From: Gemmatimonadales bacterium
Lineage (GTDB): Bacteria > Gemmatimonadota > Gemmatimonadetes > Gemmatimonadales > GWC2-71-9
Assembly (NCBI GenBank): GCA_036500345.1
Contig: DASYCE010000001.1
Location: 45,790 to 109,789 of the forward strand
Direction: 5' to 3'
DNA: 64,000 bases
The position numbers and the translations under genes are program-made. Of this stretch, positions 25,983 to 35,262 are shown one piece after another. How positions within the stretch are numbered: position 1 is the first letter of the stretch; every line of letters starts with the position of its first letter. Under the pieces are notes generated by a model. It did no database searches and was not told the origin of the DNA. It saw nothing but the letters and a program-made list of their open reading frames with translations.

Positions 25983-28900
25983 CTACTTCCCCGGCTTCCC
26001 GCCACGGCCAGCCGGCGCCGCTGCCGCGACGCAGACCGGCTCCGCAATCACCGGCGACGCTGCACTGATCGGCCGGGTGTTGTTCTTCGCGAGGATGGCG
26101 TTGAGCGACACGAGATCCCTGGTATTGATGTCGTGCCACTCCGTCAGCACCGTCCGCATGTCGCTGCAGACGTTCTGCCATGCATGGATCTTCGTCGGGT
26201 TGGGCGGAATGTCGGACATGTCGAGCACCTTGAGCTGTCCGTTCGTCGAGACCAGGACCGCTCCTTCTTCCGCTTCGACCCCATTGATCTGTGAGAACGT
26301 CGGCGCGCGAGGGCCGCCACCACCACCGCCGCGACCGGCAGCGACGAACTTCGTCGGCCCGCCGAGCGCCACCAGCTTGTCGTCGAGCGCCTTCACCGCC
26401 GATGACACCTCCGGCGGCGGATTCGACTTCTCGATCTCTGCCAGCGACGAACGCATCGCGGCGATCTGCTGGAAGCCGTCCCACGACGTCTTCGTCCCCT
26501 GGTAGAGCTTCATCTGCAGGTCGTGCAGCGCCACGAGATCGGCCTGCGTCGCTGTCGACTTCGGATCATTCTTGACGGTCACCGTCTGCGTGAACGTCTT
26601 CCCGTCGACATCGAATTTGAGGGTATACACCCCCGGAATCACCAGCGGCCCTTCGCCGCCCCAGTGTGTGTCGTGCAGCACCGCACCGGTGACGTGCGCC
26701 AGGTAATGAATGAACGCCGGCGGCATGTCGTAGCGGAGATCCCAGTTGATCCGGTGCATCCCGGCCGACGTCGGCATCGGTTGCGGGACGAAGATCCATG
26801 CATCGGGGACCGGCGGCGGCGGTTCTGGAATCGCTGGAATCGGGTCGCTCGAATAGTGCCGGACCTCGTGACCTGCCGCGTCGAGCACCGTCATCGCAAT
26901 GTGCTGCGCCGGTGACGCAAGGTTGTAGTAGATGACCGCGCCCTCCGGCGGGTTGTCGCCATGCGGCATCTCGGGCGGGAACGGTGTGCCGGTGTTGATG
27001 TTGCGCCGGACACGTACCGCGTCGCCCGGCTTGAAGATGTGCACAGCTTCGGTGGCCAGGTCCGGAGTCATCTGCCGCAGCGGCGAGACGTCGTCGAGGA
27101 TCCAGACGCTCCGGCCGTACGTCGCCACCACGAGGTCGTTGTCCTTGACCACGATATCGCGGTACGACGTGTTGGGAAGATTGAGCATCAGCGACTGCCA
27201 GTTGTCGCCGTCGTCAAACGAGACGTACATCGCGCTTTCCGTTCCGGCGTAGAGCAGCCCCGCCTTCTTCGGATCGGCGCGAATCACCCGCGAAAAGCTG
27301 CCGCTCACCTCGCCGCTCGGCATGCCGTTGGTGATCTTCGTCCAGGTCTTGCCGTAATCGTGCGTGCGATAGAAGAGCGGCGTGTTCTCGCCGATGCCGC
27401 GATTGACGGCGACGTACACCGTCGCGGGATCCTGATACGACGCGTCGATCGCCGACACGCCGCCCCCTCGCGCGGGGGGTGCTCCGGGAGCCGCCGCCGC
27501 GGGTTGATCGGGAAGCGGTGCCGTGCTCTCCCAGGTGACGCCGTGATTGCGCGTCACCTTGACGAGCCCGTTGCTGGTGCCGACCCAGATCACCCCCGGC
27601 GCCACATTCGACGTCGAAATTCCGGTGATCGTTCCGCCAACCGCCGGACCACCGGCGCCTCCGCGTCCCGCGCGACCACCGCGCGCACCAGCCGCGGCAT
27701 TCGCGCCGGCCGCCGGAGCTGCACCGCGCGCCGGCCCGTTGGCCACCGTCGTGCCAGCCGCCGGGACGCCGAGATCCGGCGAAATCCGCTTCCAGTTCAC
27801 GGCGCCATCGGTTGTGGAGTAGAGATACTGGAAGCCGAGGAGGAGTTCGTGCGGATTGGTCCGCGAGAAGATCATCGCGTTCTCGGCGCTGCGCCGCAGG
27901 TCGAGCGACGAATCAACATTGGGCGAGACATCGACCCACTGGTACGTCGGCTTGGTCACCTTCACGATGCCGTTGGTCGAACCCGCCATGTAGATGATGT
28001 TCGGATTGAGTGGGTCCGGTGCGACAAACCCGTCTTCGTACGCCGGTGTCGGATACCAGTCGAGCATCGTCACGGCGCCGAGCTCGCCACGGCTTCTCAC
28101 CGCAACGGCGCAGGCATCCTGCTGGCTTCCGTAGATCCAGTACGGCCACGAGTTGTCGACGCCGATGTGATAGATCTGCGCCGTCGGCTGATTGTACCAG
28201 GTGCTCCAGGCGAGCCCGCCGTCCTGCGAAATCGTGGCCCCCTGATCGTACCCGAGAATCATCCGGTTCCCGTCGGTCGGATCGATCCACATCACCTGCG
28301 GGTCGTCGCCACCCGGCGCGCCCTTGAATCCGGTGAAGGTCTTCCCGCCGTCGCGCGAGACGAACGCTCCGGTATTGAGCGTGTAGACGATGTCCGGATT
28401 CTTGCTGTTGACGAAGACGCCGGAGGTGTAGTTGGCCTGCCCGTTGGCGATCCGCGGATCATCCGCAGCCATCCGCCGCCACGTGGTACCGCCATCGTCG
28501 GAACGCCACAGGCCGAGAGTGGTCGGCCCGACGATGAACATGCGCTGGGCGTTGGTGTTCATCGCCACGGCGACGGTGAGCCGCCCGGTAAGCGCCGGCA
28601 ACCCGCCGCCGGTGATCTCCTTCCAGGTCACGCCTTCGTCGGTCGACTTGTAGAGTCCCGTCCCGGTCGTAGCCGCCGGGTTTCCCGCGGTCGCAGCGCT
28701 GCCGGTGCCGCGGCCACCCCGCGCAATGGTGCTCGCCAGCATGACGTTGGGATGGTCCTCGGCCCAGGCGATGCTCTGCGCACCGGTGTTCTCGTCGACG
28801 TACAGCGTCTTCGTCCAGCTCTTGCCGCCGTCGGTGCTGCGGTACAATCCACGCTTGTCGCTCGGTGTCCGCGCGCCAAGGACGCTCGCCATCACGAGGT

Positions 28901-29375
28901 CGGGATTCTTCGGATCGACGAGGATCGCCGGGATCTGGTGGCTATCCTCCAGCCCGGGGAGGTGCACCCACGTTTTCCCCGCGTCGGTCGACTTGTACAT
29001 CCCGTTGCCATCACCGGTGCTTCCGGTGCCGACGTAGACGATGTTCGGATCCGACGGCGCAACCTCGACCGCCCCGATCGACGAGACATCCTTGATGCTG
29101 TCGAAGACCGGATACCACGTGGCGCCAGCGCTGGTCGTCTTCCACACGCCGCCGAGGACCGCGCCCATATAGAAGACACCGGGCTGGCCAACCGCGCCGG
29201 CCACCGTCGCGACGCGACCGCCGCGGAAAGGTCCGACGTTACGCCATTTGAGCCCGGCGAGGAGTTGCGCAGGCATTGGGGCGCGGCTCGGCCGCGGTGC
29301 TGCGGCAACGGAGAGCGCGCCAAGAAGGGCTGCCCCGGCCGCGGGGAGCCAACGAACGGTGAAGCGCGTGGCCAT
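25983..29375 (-). CDS. Sortilin/VPS10-like Asp-box propeller protein, copy 2
   Basis: An 1130-residue paralogue of the protein at 22436, with the same order of parts: signal peptide, WRNVGPFRGGR opening, Asp boxes (STDAGKTW, STDGGKSW, SDDGGTTW, SRDGGKTF, SQDGGLAW, THDYGKTW, SFDDGDNW), C-terminal strand domain and helical end. Several stretches are nearly identical between the two, such as GGVWKTTSAG and SLMLNLPNTSYRD, so they arose by tandem duplication. The low-complexity loop here is Ala/Gly-rich (coded around 27640-27760) and differs from copy 1. It is the first of the two on the minus strand, with a 148-base gap before copy 1. Expected in the periplasm or on the surface. Confidence 0.9.
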   Translation of the reverse strand: MATRFTVRWLPAAGAALLGALSVAAAPRPSRAPMPAQLLAGLKWRNVGPFRGGRVATVAGAVGQPGVFYMGAVLGGVWKTTSAGATWYPVFDSIKDVSSIGAVEVAPSDPNIVYVGTGSTGDGNGMYKSTDAGKTWVHLPGLEDSHQIPAILVDPKNPDLVMASVLGARTPSDKRGLYRSTDGGKSWTKTLYVDENTGAQSIAWAEDHPNVMLASTIARGGRGTGSAATAGNPAATTGTGLYKSTDEGVTWKEITGGGLPALTGRLTVAVAMNTNAQRMFIVGPTTLGLWRSDDGGTTWRRMAADDPRIANGQANYTSGVFVNSKNPDIVYTLNTGAFVSRDGGKTFTGFKGAPGGDDPQVMWIDPTDGNRMILGYDQGATISQDGGLAWSTWYNQPTAQIYHIGVDNSWPYWIYGSQQDACAVAVRSRGELGAVTMLDWYPTPAYEDGFVAPDPLNPNIIYMAGSTNGIVKVTKPTYQWVDVSPNVDSSLDLRRSAENAMIFSRTNPHELLLGFQYLYSTTDGAVNWKRISPDLGVPAAGTTVANGPARGAAPAAGANAAAGARGGRAGRGGAGGPAVGGTITGISTSNVAPGVIWVGTSNGLVKVTRNHGVTWESTAPLPDQPAAAAPGAPPARGGGVSAIDASYQDPATVYVAVNRGIGENTPLFYRTHDYGKTWTKITNGMPSGEVSGSFSRVIRADPKKAGLLYAGTESAMYVSFDDGDNWQSLMLNLPNTSYRDIVVKDNDLVVATYGRSVWILDDVSPLRQMTPDLATEAVHIFKPGDAVRVRRNINTGTPFPPEMPHGDNPPEGAVIYYNLASPAQHIAMTVLDAAGHEVRHYSSDPIPAIPEPPPPVPDAWIFVPQPMPTSAGMHRINWDLRYDMPPAFIHYLAHVTGAVLHDTHWGGEGPLVIPGVYTLKFDVDGKTFTQTVTVKNDPKSTATQADLVALHDLQMKLYQGTKTSWDGFQQIAAMRSSLAEIEKSNPPPEVSSAVKALDDKLVALGGPTKFVAAGRGGGGGGPRAPTFSQINGVEAEEGAVLVSTNGQLKVLDMSDIPPNPTKIHAWQNVCSDMRTVLTEWHDINTRDLVSLNAILAKNNTRPISAASPVIAEPVCVAAAAPAGRGGKPGK

Positions 29376-29434
29376 GCGACGATTCCATTTGTAAGGGAAT
29401 GATGAAGCATACTGCGCGCAGGTATGTAACGACA

Positions 29435-29465
29435 GGGGCGCGAAATCATTGCTGATTCGCGCCCC
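29435..29465 (-). terminator. Terminator hairpin
   Basis: Perfect 10-bp stem GGGGCGCGAA (29435-29444) with its complement at 29456-29465, loop 11 bases, located 44 bases past the stop of the gene at 29509-30231. On the plus strand it is followed by CCTTTGTTGT. Confidence 0.6.
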
Positions 29466-29508
29466 CTTTGTTGTCGTCAGCTAAACGACAGTCTGGATCA
29501 GCCCGCCG

Positions 29509-30231
29509 TCACGACCCGAGGAAGAGGACGTGGCAATACGTTCCAAGGCGAACGTTGTAGGCGAGGTAGTACCCTGGGTGATCCGGATCGAGGTAGATCA
29601 CGATGTCGTCGGTGTCCCACAGCCAGTCGCTGCAATAGTCATAGTCGTATGGCGCAACCGAGAAGAAGTAATTCCCGATGCTGAACCGGTCACGCGACCC
29701 GCCATGCAGCCGCCAGACGTGCGACGGCCCGATCCCCGCTTCGAAATGGCCGTGCTCCCACGGGCGGTCGAGACGGTAATGCGGGTCGTTCCGCCCGCTG
29801 CTGTGCCCGATCCACGTGCTGTTGTCGTGGACGTGAGGTACCTCGGGGTGGTTCGGTTCGTCTCGGTAGGTGCGGCCGCCACGCTGCGGGTTGTTGTTCT
29901 GCACCGGCGCCGCTCCACGCTGCGGAGCGCTCTGTTGTACCGGCGCTGTGCCCCGCGGAGGCGGTGGAGGCGGTGTCTGGGGAGCGGCTGGCCGGCTCCG
30001 CGCCGGGGGACCGTGCTGCGGGATGAAGCCGTTGCCGACCGGCTGCTGCGGCGGCTGCGCCTTGGCAGGCTGCTGCGGCCTGGCTGGCTGCTGGCCGCGC
30101 TGACCCTGTTGGCCATGCTGCTGCTGCTGGCCATGCTGCTGATCGTGATTTTTGTCGTTTCCGCGCCCCTGCGCCGAAGCGGCGGCGGGAAGGAGCGCAC
30201 CAACTGCGAGAACCCAGATGAAGTTTTTCAT
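29509..30231 (-). CDS. Secreted Gln/Pro-rich hypothetical protein
   Basis: A 240-residue protein with a signal peptide (MKNFIWVLAVGALLPAAASAQ), which selects the ATG at 30231 over a frame extension. Residues 25-130 are low complexity: His/Gln repeats, then Pro/Gln/Ala and Pro-rich runs. The C-terminal 110 residues look folded: a YRLDRPWEHGHF segment, aromatic-rich strands, two cysteines and a YLDPDHPGYYLAYNVRLGTY end. The tail resembles small periplasmic domains with an SH3-like or PRC-like strand pattern, but no family is recognised. Probably an envelope protein with an extended linker. Confidence 0.8.
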   Translation of the reverse strand: MKNFIWVLAVGALLPAAASAQGRGNDKNHDQQHGQQQQHGQQGQRGQQPARPQQPAKAQPPQQPVGNGFIPQHGPPARSRPAAPQTPPPPPPRGTAPVQQSAPQRGAAPVQNNNPQRGGRTYRDEPNHPEVPHVHDNSTWIGHSSGRNDPHYRLDRPWEHGHFEAGIGPSHVWRLHGGSRDRFSIGNYFFSVAPYDYDYCSDWLWDTDDIVIYLDPDHPGYYLAYNVRLGTYCHVLFLGS

Positions 30232-30339
30232 GTGATTGGGGACGTATCCTAATTCACCATCTGGCACACGGTACTGAGATCGGAGGATCGAGTCCCGAGT
30301 TGCAACGGCTCCAAGTCGCCCCTGGGCGCCGTCATCACC

Positions 30340-31281
30340 CTACCAGACGATACGCCGGCCGATGAGCACCTTCGCCATCAGCTGATTGGTCGGCGGCGTG
30401 ATGCCAAACCCCACGCCGGCGTTCACTTCCCACAACGGCGATGAGTGCAGGTCGACCGCGGCGAAGACCTGTTGCAGCTGGCTGTTGGTCGGTGGAAATG
30501 CGCCGAGCTCACCGAGAGATGCATAGTACTCGAGCCCCGCACTGATTCCGCGCGTGAAATCGAAGGACGCCTTCGCGCTCGGCGAGAACTGCAATCCGTT
30601 GCCGGTCCCCGGCCCGACGAGGGTGCGGACCACTGTCGGGTTCACGCTCAGATACCATCGGCCGAGCGCCTTGTCGATCACCGGACGGATCTCCCAGCTC
30701 CATGTATCTGCGGAGAATATCGAGCGTTCGTGCTCGATCTCCGACGAAAGCGCCAGACCGACCGGCCACCGCCAACGGACTGGAATCCGTGCTTTGGCGC
30801 GGAAACTTCCACCGGCGACATGGAAGCCGCCACTGTCGTCCGCGCTCGAAAAAACGTAGGCGCCGAGCTCGGCCCAGTCGCCGACTCCCGCGACGAGTTC
30901 CACCGTTTCATGCCACGAATGGATCACGGCTGGTTGTGCGGCGGCCTGCGTTGTGGAGGCGATCCCGGATTGCGGCGGAACGATCGAGAAGAAGGGCGGG
31001 GGAGCGCATGCTGGTGCGCTCGATCGGCTCACACCCGGGGCGGTCGCCGCGCGTTCATCGTCAACGACGGGAGGGCCGCCGCACGACCCCAGCGCCGACG
31101 GTCCGCTGATGTTGTAGTTGCTGTGCAGCTCGATCATCAGGGACCGCCGCGGTGCGGTGGCGGCGGCGTACACCTCGATCTCCCATGGCGCCTGCGCCCG
31201 CGCCGCGCACGGCATCGAGGCCGCGAGCATCAACGCGATGCCACCCCCGATCGCGCGCTGGACGAAGGTGGCTGCTCGCAT
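30340..31281 (-). CDS. Putative outer-membrane beta-barrel protein next to the multicopper oxidase
   Basis: A 313-residue protein. The ATG at 31281 gives a signal peptide (GGGIALMLAASMPCAARA) and lies five bases after the stop of the oxidase gene, so they are one transcript. Alternating hydrophobic residues and Gly/aromatic pairs through the mature region, and a final Trp (KVLIGRRIVW), are typical of outer-membrane barrels. A Pro/Ala/Cys-rich loop near residues 60-120 would be surface exposed. It may be the outer-membrane partner of the oxidase, as CopB is of CopA, but no Met/His-rich copper motif is present, so the link is weak. Confidence 0.75.
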   Translation of the reverse strand: MRAATFVQRAIGGGIALMLAASMPCAARAQAPWEIEVYAAATAPRRSLMIELHSNYNISGPSALGSCGGPPVVDDERAATAPGVSRSSAPACAPPPFFSIVPPQSGIASTTQAAAQPAVIHSWHETVELVAGVGDWAELGAYVFSSADDSGGFHVAGGSFRAKARIPVRWRWPVGLALSSEIEHERSIFSADTWSWEIRPVIDKALGRWYLSVNPTVVRTLVGPGTGNGLQFSPSAKASFDFTRGISAGLEYYASLGELGAFPPTNSQLQQVFAAVDLHSSPLWEVNAGVGFGITPPTNQLMAKVLIGRRIVW

Positions 31282-31286
31282 CGGCG

Positions 31287-32666
31287 TCAGGCGTAGTCGA
31301 ACAGCGTCATGAACCCGGAATCCATGTGGTCCTGCAGGTGACAATGGAAGAGCGCCTTGCCGGGATCGTCGGCGACAACGTCTGCCTCGACCTTGGAATA
31401 CGCCGGGACCACGATCACGTCCTTGAGGAGCCCCGACGTGCGCTTCCCATCCGCCGAGACGAGCTCCATCGTGTGCCGGTGCAGATGCAACGGATGGTCC
31501 TCCGCGCACCGATTGTCGAACATCAGGCGATATCGCTCGCCACGCGTCAGCCGGATGGTGTCGGTGCGCGGGAACGACTTGCCGTTGATCGACCATCCCT
31601 CGAACGCGCCGTGCCCGTGGAAGACCGATTGGAAGACGAGCGGCACCGGCGTTGCCGCGGCGAGTTCTGCCGGCGTGGTGCTGCCGAACAGGGTGTAGCT
31701 CCAGCGAACCTTGTTCGCGGCCGGGAGCCACTTCGGCGCACCGGTTCGTCCCGCGTATTCCACCACAATCCCCATGCCGGCGCTGCGCACTTCCTCCGTC
31801 GCTTCACCGAGAATCCAGACCCCCGGATTCGTCATCGCCACGACGGCGTCGATCCGTTCACCCGGATCGATCCGCACGACATCGAGCGTCTGCTGCGTCG
31901 GTACCGGATTGCCGTCCATTGCCACCACGGTGAGCTGGTGGCCGGCGAGCGCGATCCAGTGCGAGTCGGTCGCACTCGCGTTGAGCAGGTGAAGGAGCAC
32001 CCGCTCGCCTTCGCGTACGCGGAGCGGCTCTCCGTGGCCCAGGAGCTTGTCGTTGATCGAGCTGTAGCGGTACGCCACGCTCTCGAATCCGTCATCGCCG
32101 CCGGTGAGATACGGCGCCCAATCATGGAGGGCGAGGAAATGCTCCTGGTCGAATGCGCCCGGATCGTTCGACGGGTCGATGTAGAGAAAACCGAACTGCC
32201 CGCTGTATGTCGAACGCGAGAGATCGCGTCCGGCAAACGCGTGCGAGTGATACCAGCGGAATCCGGCGGGCTTCGGCGTGAACTCGTATTGCAATGTTCC
32301 GCCGTGCGGCGGGATCGGAAGAGATCCTTCCTGAAGCGCGCCATCCGCGACCGGCGGAATCTTCAGCCCATGCCAATGCACGAACTCTTCCTGCGCGCTG
32401 TCATTGGTCACCGCGATCGTGACGGGGACCCCTTCGCGCAGCCGCAGCAGCGGTCCCGGCACCGATCCGTTGTAGGCGGTGGTGCGGACCCGCTTTCCCG
32501 GAGCGAGCTCGAGCTCGAGCGGTGCAATACGGAGGGTATGATCGGGGGCTCGCAGCATCCACGACAGATCGCCCGGAACCGCGCCGCGGCGAGACGAGAG
32601 CGCCGCCGCGCCACACGCGGAGACAAACATCCGGCGATTCACTGATCCACCCGGTGTGGTTGCCAT
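31287..32666 (-). CDS. Tat-exported multicopper oxidase
   Basis: A 459-residue three-domain multicopper oxidase. From the ATG at 32666 the N-terminus shows a twin-arginine signal (NRRMFVSACGAAAL), as expected for an enzyme exported folded. The copper motifs are HWHG (97-100), HSH (140-142), HPLHLH (391-396) and HCHLQDHMDSGF (441-452). The residue at the type-1 axial position is Phe452, not the Met of CueO and CopA, which in characterised enzymes goes with a higher redox potential. It should oxidise cuprous ion or phenolic substrates in the periplasm with reduction of O2 to water. It is divergent from a Tyr-rich lipoprotein gene and precedes a barrel-like protein. Confidence 0.94.
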   Translation of the reverse strand: MATTPGGSVNRRMFVSACGAAALSSRRGAVPGDLSWMLRAPDHTLRIAPLELELAPGKRVRTTAYNGSVPGPLLRLREGVPVTIAVTNDSAQEEFVHWHGLKIPPVADGALQEGSLPIPPHGGTLQYEFTPKPAGFRWYHSHAFAGRDLSRSTYSGQFGFLYIDPSNDPGAFDQEHFLALHDWAPYLTGGDDGFESVAYRYSSINDKLLGHGEPLRVREGERVLLHLLNASATDSHWIALAGHQLTVVAMDGNPVPTQQTLDVVRIDPGERIDAVVAMTNPGVWILGEATEEVRSAGMGIVVEYAGRTGAPKWLPAANKVRWSYTLFGSTTPAELAAATPVPLVFQSVFHGHGAFEGWSINGKSFPRTDTIRLTRGERYRLMFDNRCAEDHPLHLHRHTMELVSADGKRTSGLLKDVIVVPAYSKVEADVVADDPGKALFHCHLQDHMDSGFMTLFDYA

Positions 32667-32715
32667 GCGGGCTGAGGCGTCCCACCCGCTGAAGTCCCGT
32701 TCACGGAGTCGAATT

Positions 32716-33087
32716 ATGCGACGTTCATCTTTGCTTGCAATCCCGCTCGCTGCCGCGCTCTTCGCCTTGCCGGCTTGCGGCCCGGGATATCGCACGTCCG
32801 TTGGCGTGAGCGCCGGGTACGGCTCGCCAGTCGACGTCTACGGGTACTACCCCGATTACTGGGGTGACTGGCACACCGATTACCTCGGCTGGTCGCCGAC
32901 CGTCGTCTACGATTACAACGGCGCCTACTACCCATCGCAGATTCGGGGAAGTCGCCCGGTGACGGTCTATCACACCAACAAGGGATACTTCTTCCCGCCG
33001 CACGAAAACAGCTGGAAGGACAACCGCTTCAACCGGAAGCAGATGCCAAACGCCGGTGACTATCGCCGAGCGCGACCGCACCCCTGA
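32716..33087 (+). CDS. Tyr-rich lipoprotein
   Basis: A 123-residue protein from the ATG at 32716 (GGAG upstream) with a lipoprotein signal and lipobox LPAC (Cys21). The mature part is short, with high Tyr, Trp, Gly and Asp content (DVYGYYPDYWGDWHTDYLG) and no catalytic residues. It is divergent from the multicopper oxidase across 49 bases, so both promoters lie there. Function unknown. Confidence 0.8.
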   Translation: MRRSSLLAIPLAAALFALPACGPGYRTSVGVSAGYGSPVDVYGYYPDYWGDWHTDYLGWSPTVVYDYNGAYYPSQIRGSRPVTVYHTNKGYFFPPHENSWKDNRFNRKQMPNAGDYRRARPHP

Positions 33088-33120
33088 CTCGATCGATCAC
33101 CGCGGATTGTTGATCCGCTG

Positions 33121-33157
33121 CACCGCACCACGGCACGCCGTGGTGCGGTGTTCGTTT
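33121..33157 (+). terminator. Strong terminator hairpin
   Basis: Perfect 13-bp stem (33121-33133 with 33138-33150), 4-base loop, followed by TTCGTTT. It closes the lipoprotein gene. Confidence 0.85.
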
Positions 33158-33163
33158 CATCCG

Positions 33164-33169
33164 TATACT
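33164..33169 (+). promoter_or_regulatory. Possible -10 element of the SDR-symporter pair
   Basis: TATACT followed by TCGCC, 47 bases before the ATG at 33216 and just after the terminator. Same shape as the elements at 15181 and 17449. No clear -35. Confidence 0.4.
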
Positions 33170-33215
33170 TCGCCGTGCGCATCGACCTGCTCCAGGCCTC
33201 GTCTCACGGCGCTCA

Positions 33216-33974
33216 ATGACCGATGACATTCCGCAGGACTTTGCTGGTCGCGTCGCGATCGTGACCGGCGCTGCGCGCGGCCTCGGCCATGCCGCCGCGG
33301 CCCGCCTCCTCGCGCGCGGAGCGTCCGTGGCGGTCAACGTGCGCGACGCCGCCCGCGCCGATGCACTGGCGCGCGAACTCGGATCTCGCGCGCTCGCAGT
33401 GCCCGGTGATGTCACCGTCGATGGCGTCCCCGCCGACATCGCCGCGCGCACCCTCGACCGTTTCGGTCGCATCGACATCCTGGTCAACAACGCCGCCCTG
33501 CCGCTTACCACCCGCTTCGAACAGATCAGCGCCGCCGAATGGCGTCAGGCGGTCGAGGCGAATCTCACCGCACCGTTCCTGCTGACCCGTGCCGTCCTCC
33601 CGGCGATGAAGCAGCAGCAGTACGGCCGTGTGATCAACATGTCGTCCACCGCGGGGCGTATGGTGAGCACCCTCGGCGGCGCGCATTACACCGCGACGAA
33701 GACCGGCCTCCTCGGCCTTACGCGAGCGGCGGCGAAGGAGCTTGGTCTCTTCGGCATCACGGTGAACGCGATCTGTCCCGGGATGATCGATACCGAGCTC
33801 ACTCGCGAGAGTGCCACCGCCGAACAGCTTGAGCGCCTCGCTCGCTCCTTTCCGATTCCACGCCTCGGCACCGCACTCGAGGTTGCCGACCTCATCGTCT
33901 TCGTTGCGTCGGAGGCCGCCGGATATCTCACCGGCGTCTCCTTCGACATCAACGGCGGCGACCTGATGATGTGA
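33216..33974 (+). CDS. Short-chain dehydrogenase/reductase, FabG-like
   Basis: A 252-residue classical SDR. The NAD(P) motif TGAARGLG is at 17-24, NNAA at 91-94, and the catalytic set Asn116, Ser144, Tyr158 and Lys162 (YTATK) is intact. An Arg (NVRD, 41-44) after the second strand suggests NADP preference. Closest by pattern to 3-oxoacyl-ACP reductases and 3-hydroxyacyl dehydrogenases; the physiological substrate cannot be told. It is followed after seven bases by a dicarboxylate/amino-acid symporter, so the pair may import and oxidise or reduce a hydroxy- or keto-acid. No strong ribosome site is seen. Confidence 0.9.
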   Translation: MTDDIPQDFAGRVAIVTGAARGLGHAAAARLLARGASVAVNVRDAARADALARELGSRALAVPGDVTVDGVPADIAARTLDRFGRIDILVNNAALPLTTRFEQISAAEWRQAVEANLTAPFLLTRAVLPAMKQQQYGRVINMSSTAGRMVSTLGGAHYTATKTGLLGLTRAAAKELGLFGITVNAICPGMIDTELTRESATAEQLERLARSFPIPRLGTALEVADLIVFVASEAAGYLTGVSFDINGGDLMM

Positions 33975-33981
33975 GGATGCC

Positions 33982-35262
33982 ATGAAGGAAGGGACCCGAG
34001 TTCTCGTCGGTCTTGGCGCTGGACTCGCCTGCGGGATCGCGATCGCCGCGTCACACAATCCGCATCTCGCCGATGTCGTGACGATCATCGCGCCAATTGG
34101 CGTTCTCTGGATCAACGCCATCCGGATGACGGTGATTCCCCTCGTCATCGCGCTGCTGGTGACCGGCGTGGCGTCGGTATCGGATGTTCGCACCATTGGA
34201 CGGATCGGCCGCCGCACCCTCCTCACCTTCCTCGCACTCCTCCTCGGCGTCGCCGTGGTCGCCGTCCCGCTCTCGGCACTGGTCTTCTCATGGTGGCCGG
34301 CATCTTCCGGGACACCGCTGGCGATACCGGCGGGCGCTGCCGAAGCTGCCGGTCAGATCGCCACGAGCGGCCCGCCACCGACCTTCATCGGCTGGCTGGA
34401 GACGTTGATTCCGGTCAATCCGATCGCGGCGGCGGCACAGGGCGCGATGCTGCCGCTGATCGTTTTCACCCTCCTCCTCGCCCTCGCGATCGCGAAACTC
34501 GGCGGCGACGCCCATCGAACGCTGCTGGGATTCTTCCGCGCACTGAGCGACGCGATGCTGGTGATGGTGCGCTGGGTGGTGGCGCTCGCGCCGATCGGCA
34601 TCTTCGCGCTGATGCTCCCGCTCGCCGCCCAGGGCGGCGCCGGAGTCGCCGGCGCGCTCGGCTTCTACGTCGTCGCCTACTCGCTGATCACCGTCGTGAT
34701 GATCCTCCTCCTCTATCCCGCGGTGGCGATCGCGGCGCGCGTGTCGATCACCCGGTTCGGCCGGGCGGCGCTTCCGGCGCAACTGATCGCGTTCTCGTCC
34801 TCGTCGTCGCTGGCATCGTTGCCCGCGCTGGTCGAAGGGGCCGAGGGCGAGCTCGCAATACCGGATCGCGTGACCGGATTCGTCCTGCCACTCGCCGTTT
34901 CGATTTTCAAGATTGCGGCACCGGTGTCGTGGCCGATCGGGACCCTCTTCGTGGCACACTTCTACGGCATTCCCCTGCACAGCCGCGACCTCGTGACGGT
35001 GGGGCTCGCCGGGGTCTTCCTCGCGATGGCAGCACCGGGCGTTCCGCGCGGAGCCTTCCTGATGCTGGCACCCCTCTTCTCCGCGATCGGACTGCCGGTC
35101 GCGGGGATCGGCATCCTGATCGCCGTCGACGCGATCCCCGACCTCTTCGCCACCGTGCTCAACGCCACTGGCGATATCGTCGCGACCACGATTGTCGCGA
35201 GATACGAAGCGCCCCCCGCAAACACTCCGAGCCCGGTGTCATCGCAACGCGCACCATCGTGA
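33982..35262 (+). CDS. DAACS family Na+ or H+ dicarboxylate/amino-acid symporter
   Basis: A 426-residue transporter of the GltP/DctA family with eight hydrophobic helices and two re-entrant hairpins. The first hairpin carries the serine-rich FSSSSSLASLPA motif (near residue 275), and NATGD near residue 395 is the substrate- and cation-binding signature (family NxTGD). The MRMT-like IRMTVIPLVI segment near residue 50 is also typical. It should import dicarboxylates, glutamate or aspartate across the inner membrane. The ATG has GAGG seven bases upstream and is coupled to the SDR gene. Confidence 0.94.
   Translation: MKEGTRVLVGLGAGLACGIAIAASHNPHLADVVTIIAPIGVLWINAIRMTVIPLVIALLVTGVASVSDVRTIGRIGRRTLLTFLALLLGVAVVAVPLSALVFSWWPASSGTPLAIPAGAAEAAGQIATSGPPPTFIGWLETLIPVNPIAAAAQGAMLPLIVFTLLLALAIAKLGGDAHRTLLGFFRALSDAMLVMVRWVVALAPIGIFALMLPLAAQGGAGVAGALGFYVVAYSLITVVMILLLYPAVAIAARVSITRFGRAALPAQLIAFSSSSSLASLPALVEGAEGELAIPDRVTGFVLPLAVSIFKIAAPVSWPIGTLFVAHFYGIPLHSRDLVTVGLAGVFLAMAAPGVPRGAFLMLAPLFSAIGLPVAGIGILIAVDAIPDLFATVLNATGDIVATTIVARYEAPPANTPSPVSSQRAPS

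Noticed and set aside
24188..26068. A 626-codon plus-strand frame
   Set aside because: Antisense to the first sortilin-like gene; its composition mirrors the codon bias of the real gene.
22436..29375. True glycosyl hydrolase annotation for the sortilin-like pair
   Set aside because: Only Asp-box propeller motifs are seen; no catalytic acid pair or family signature could be identified.
26961..29402. An 813-codon plus-strand frame
   Set aside because: Antisense to the second sortilin-like gene, with no ribosome site or recognisable motif.
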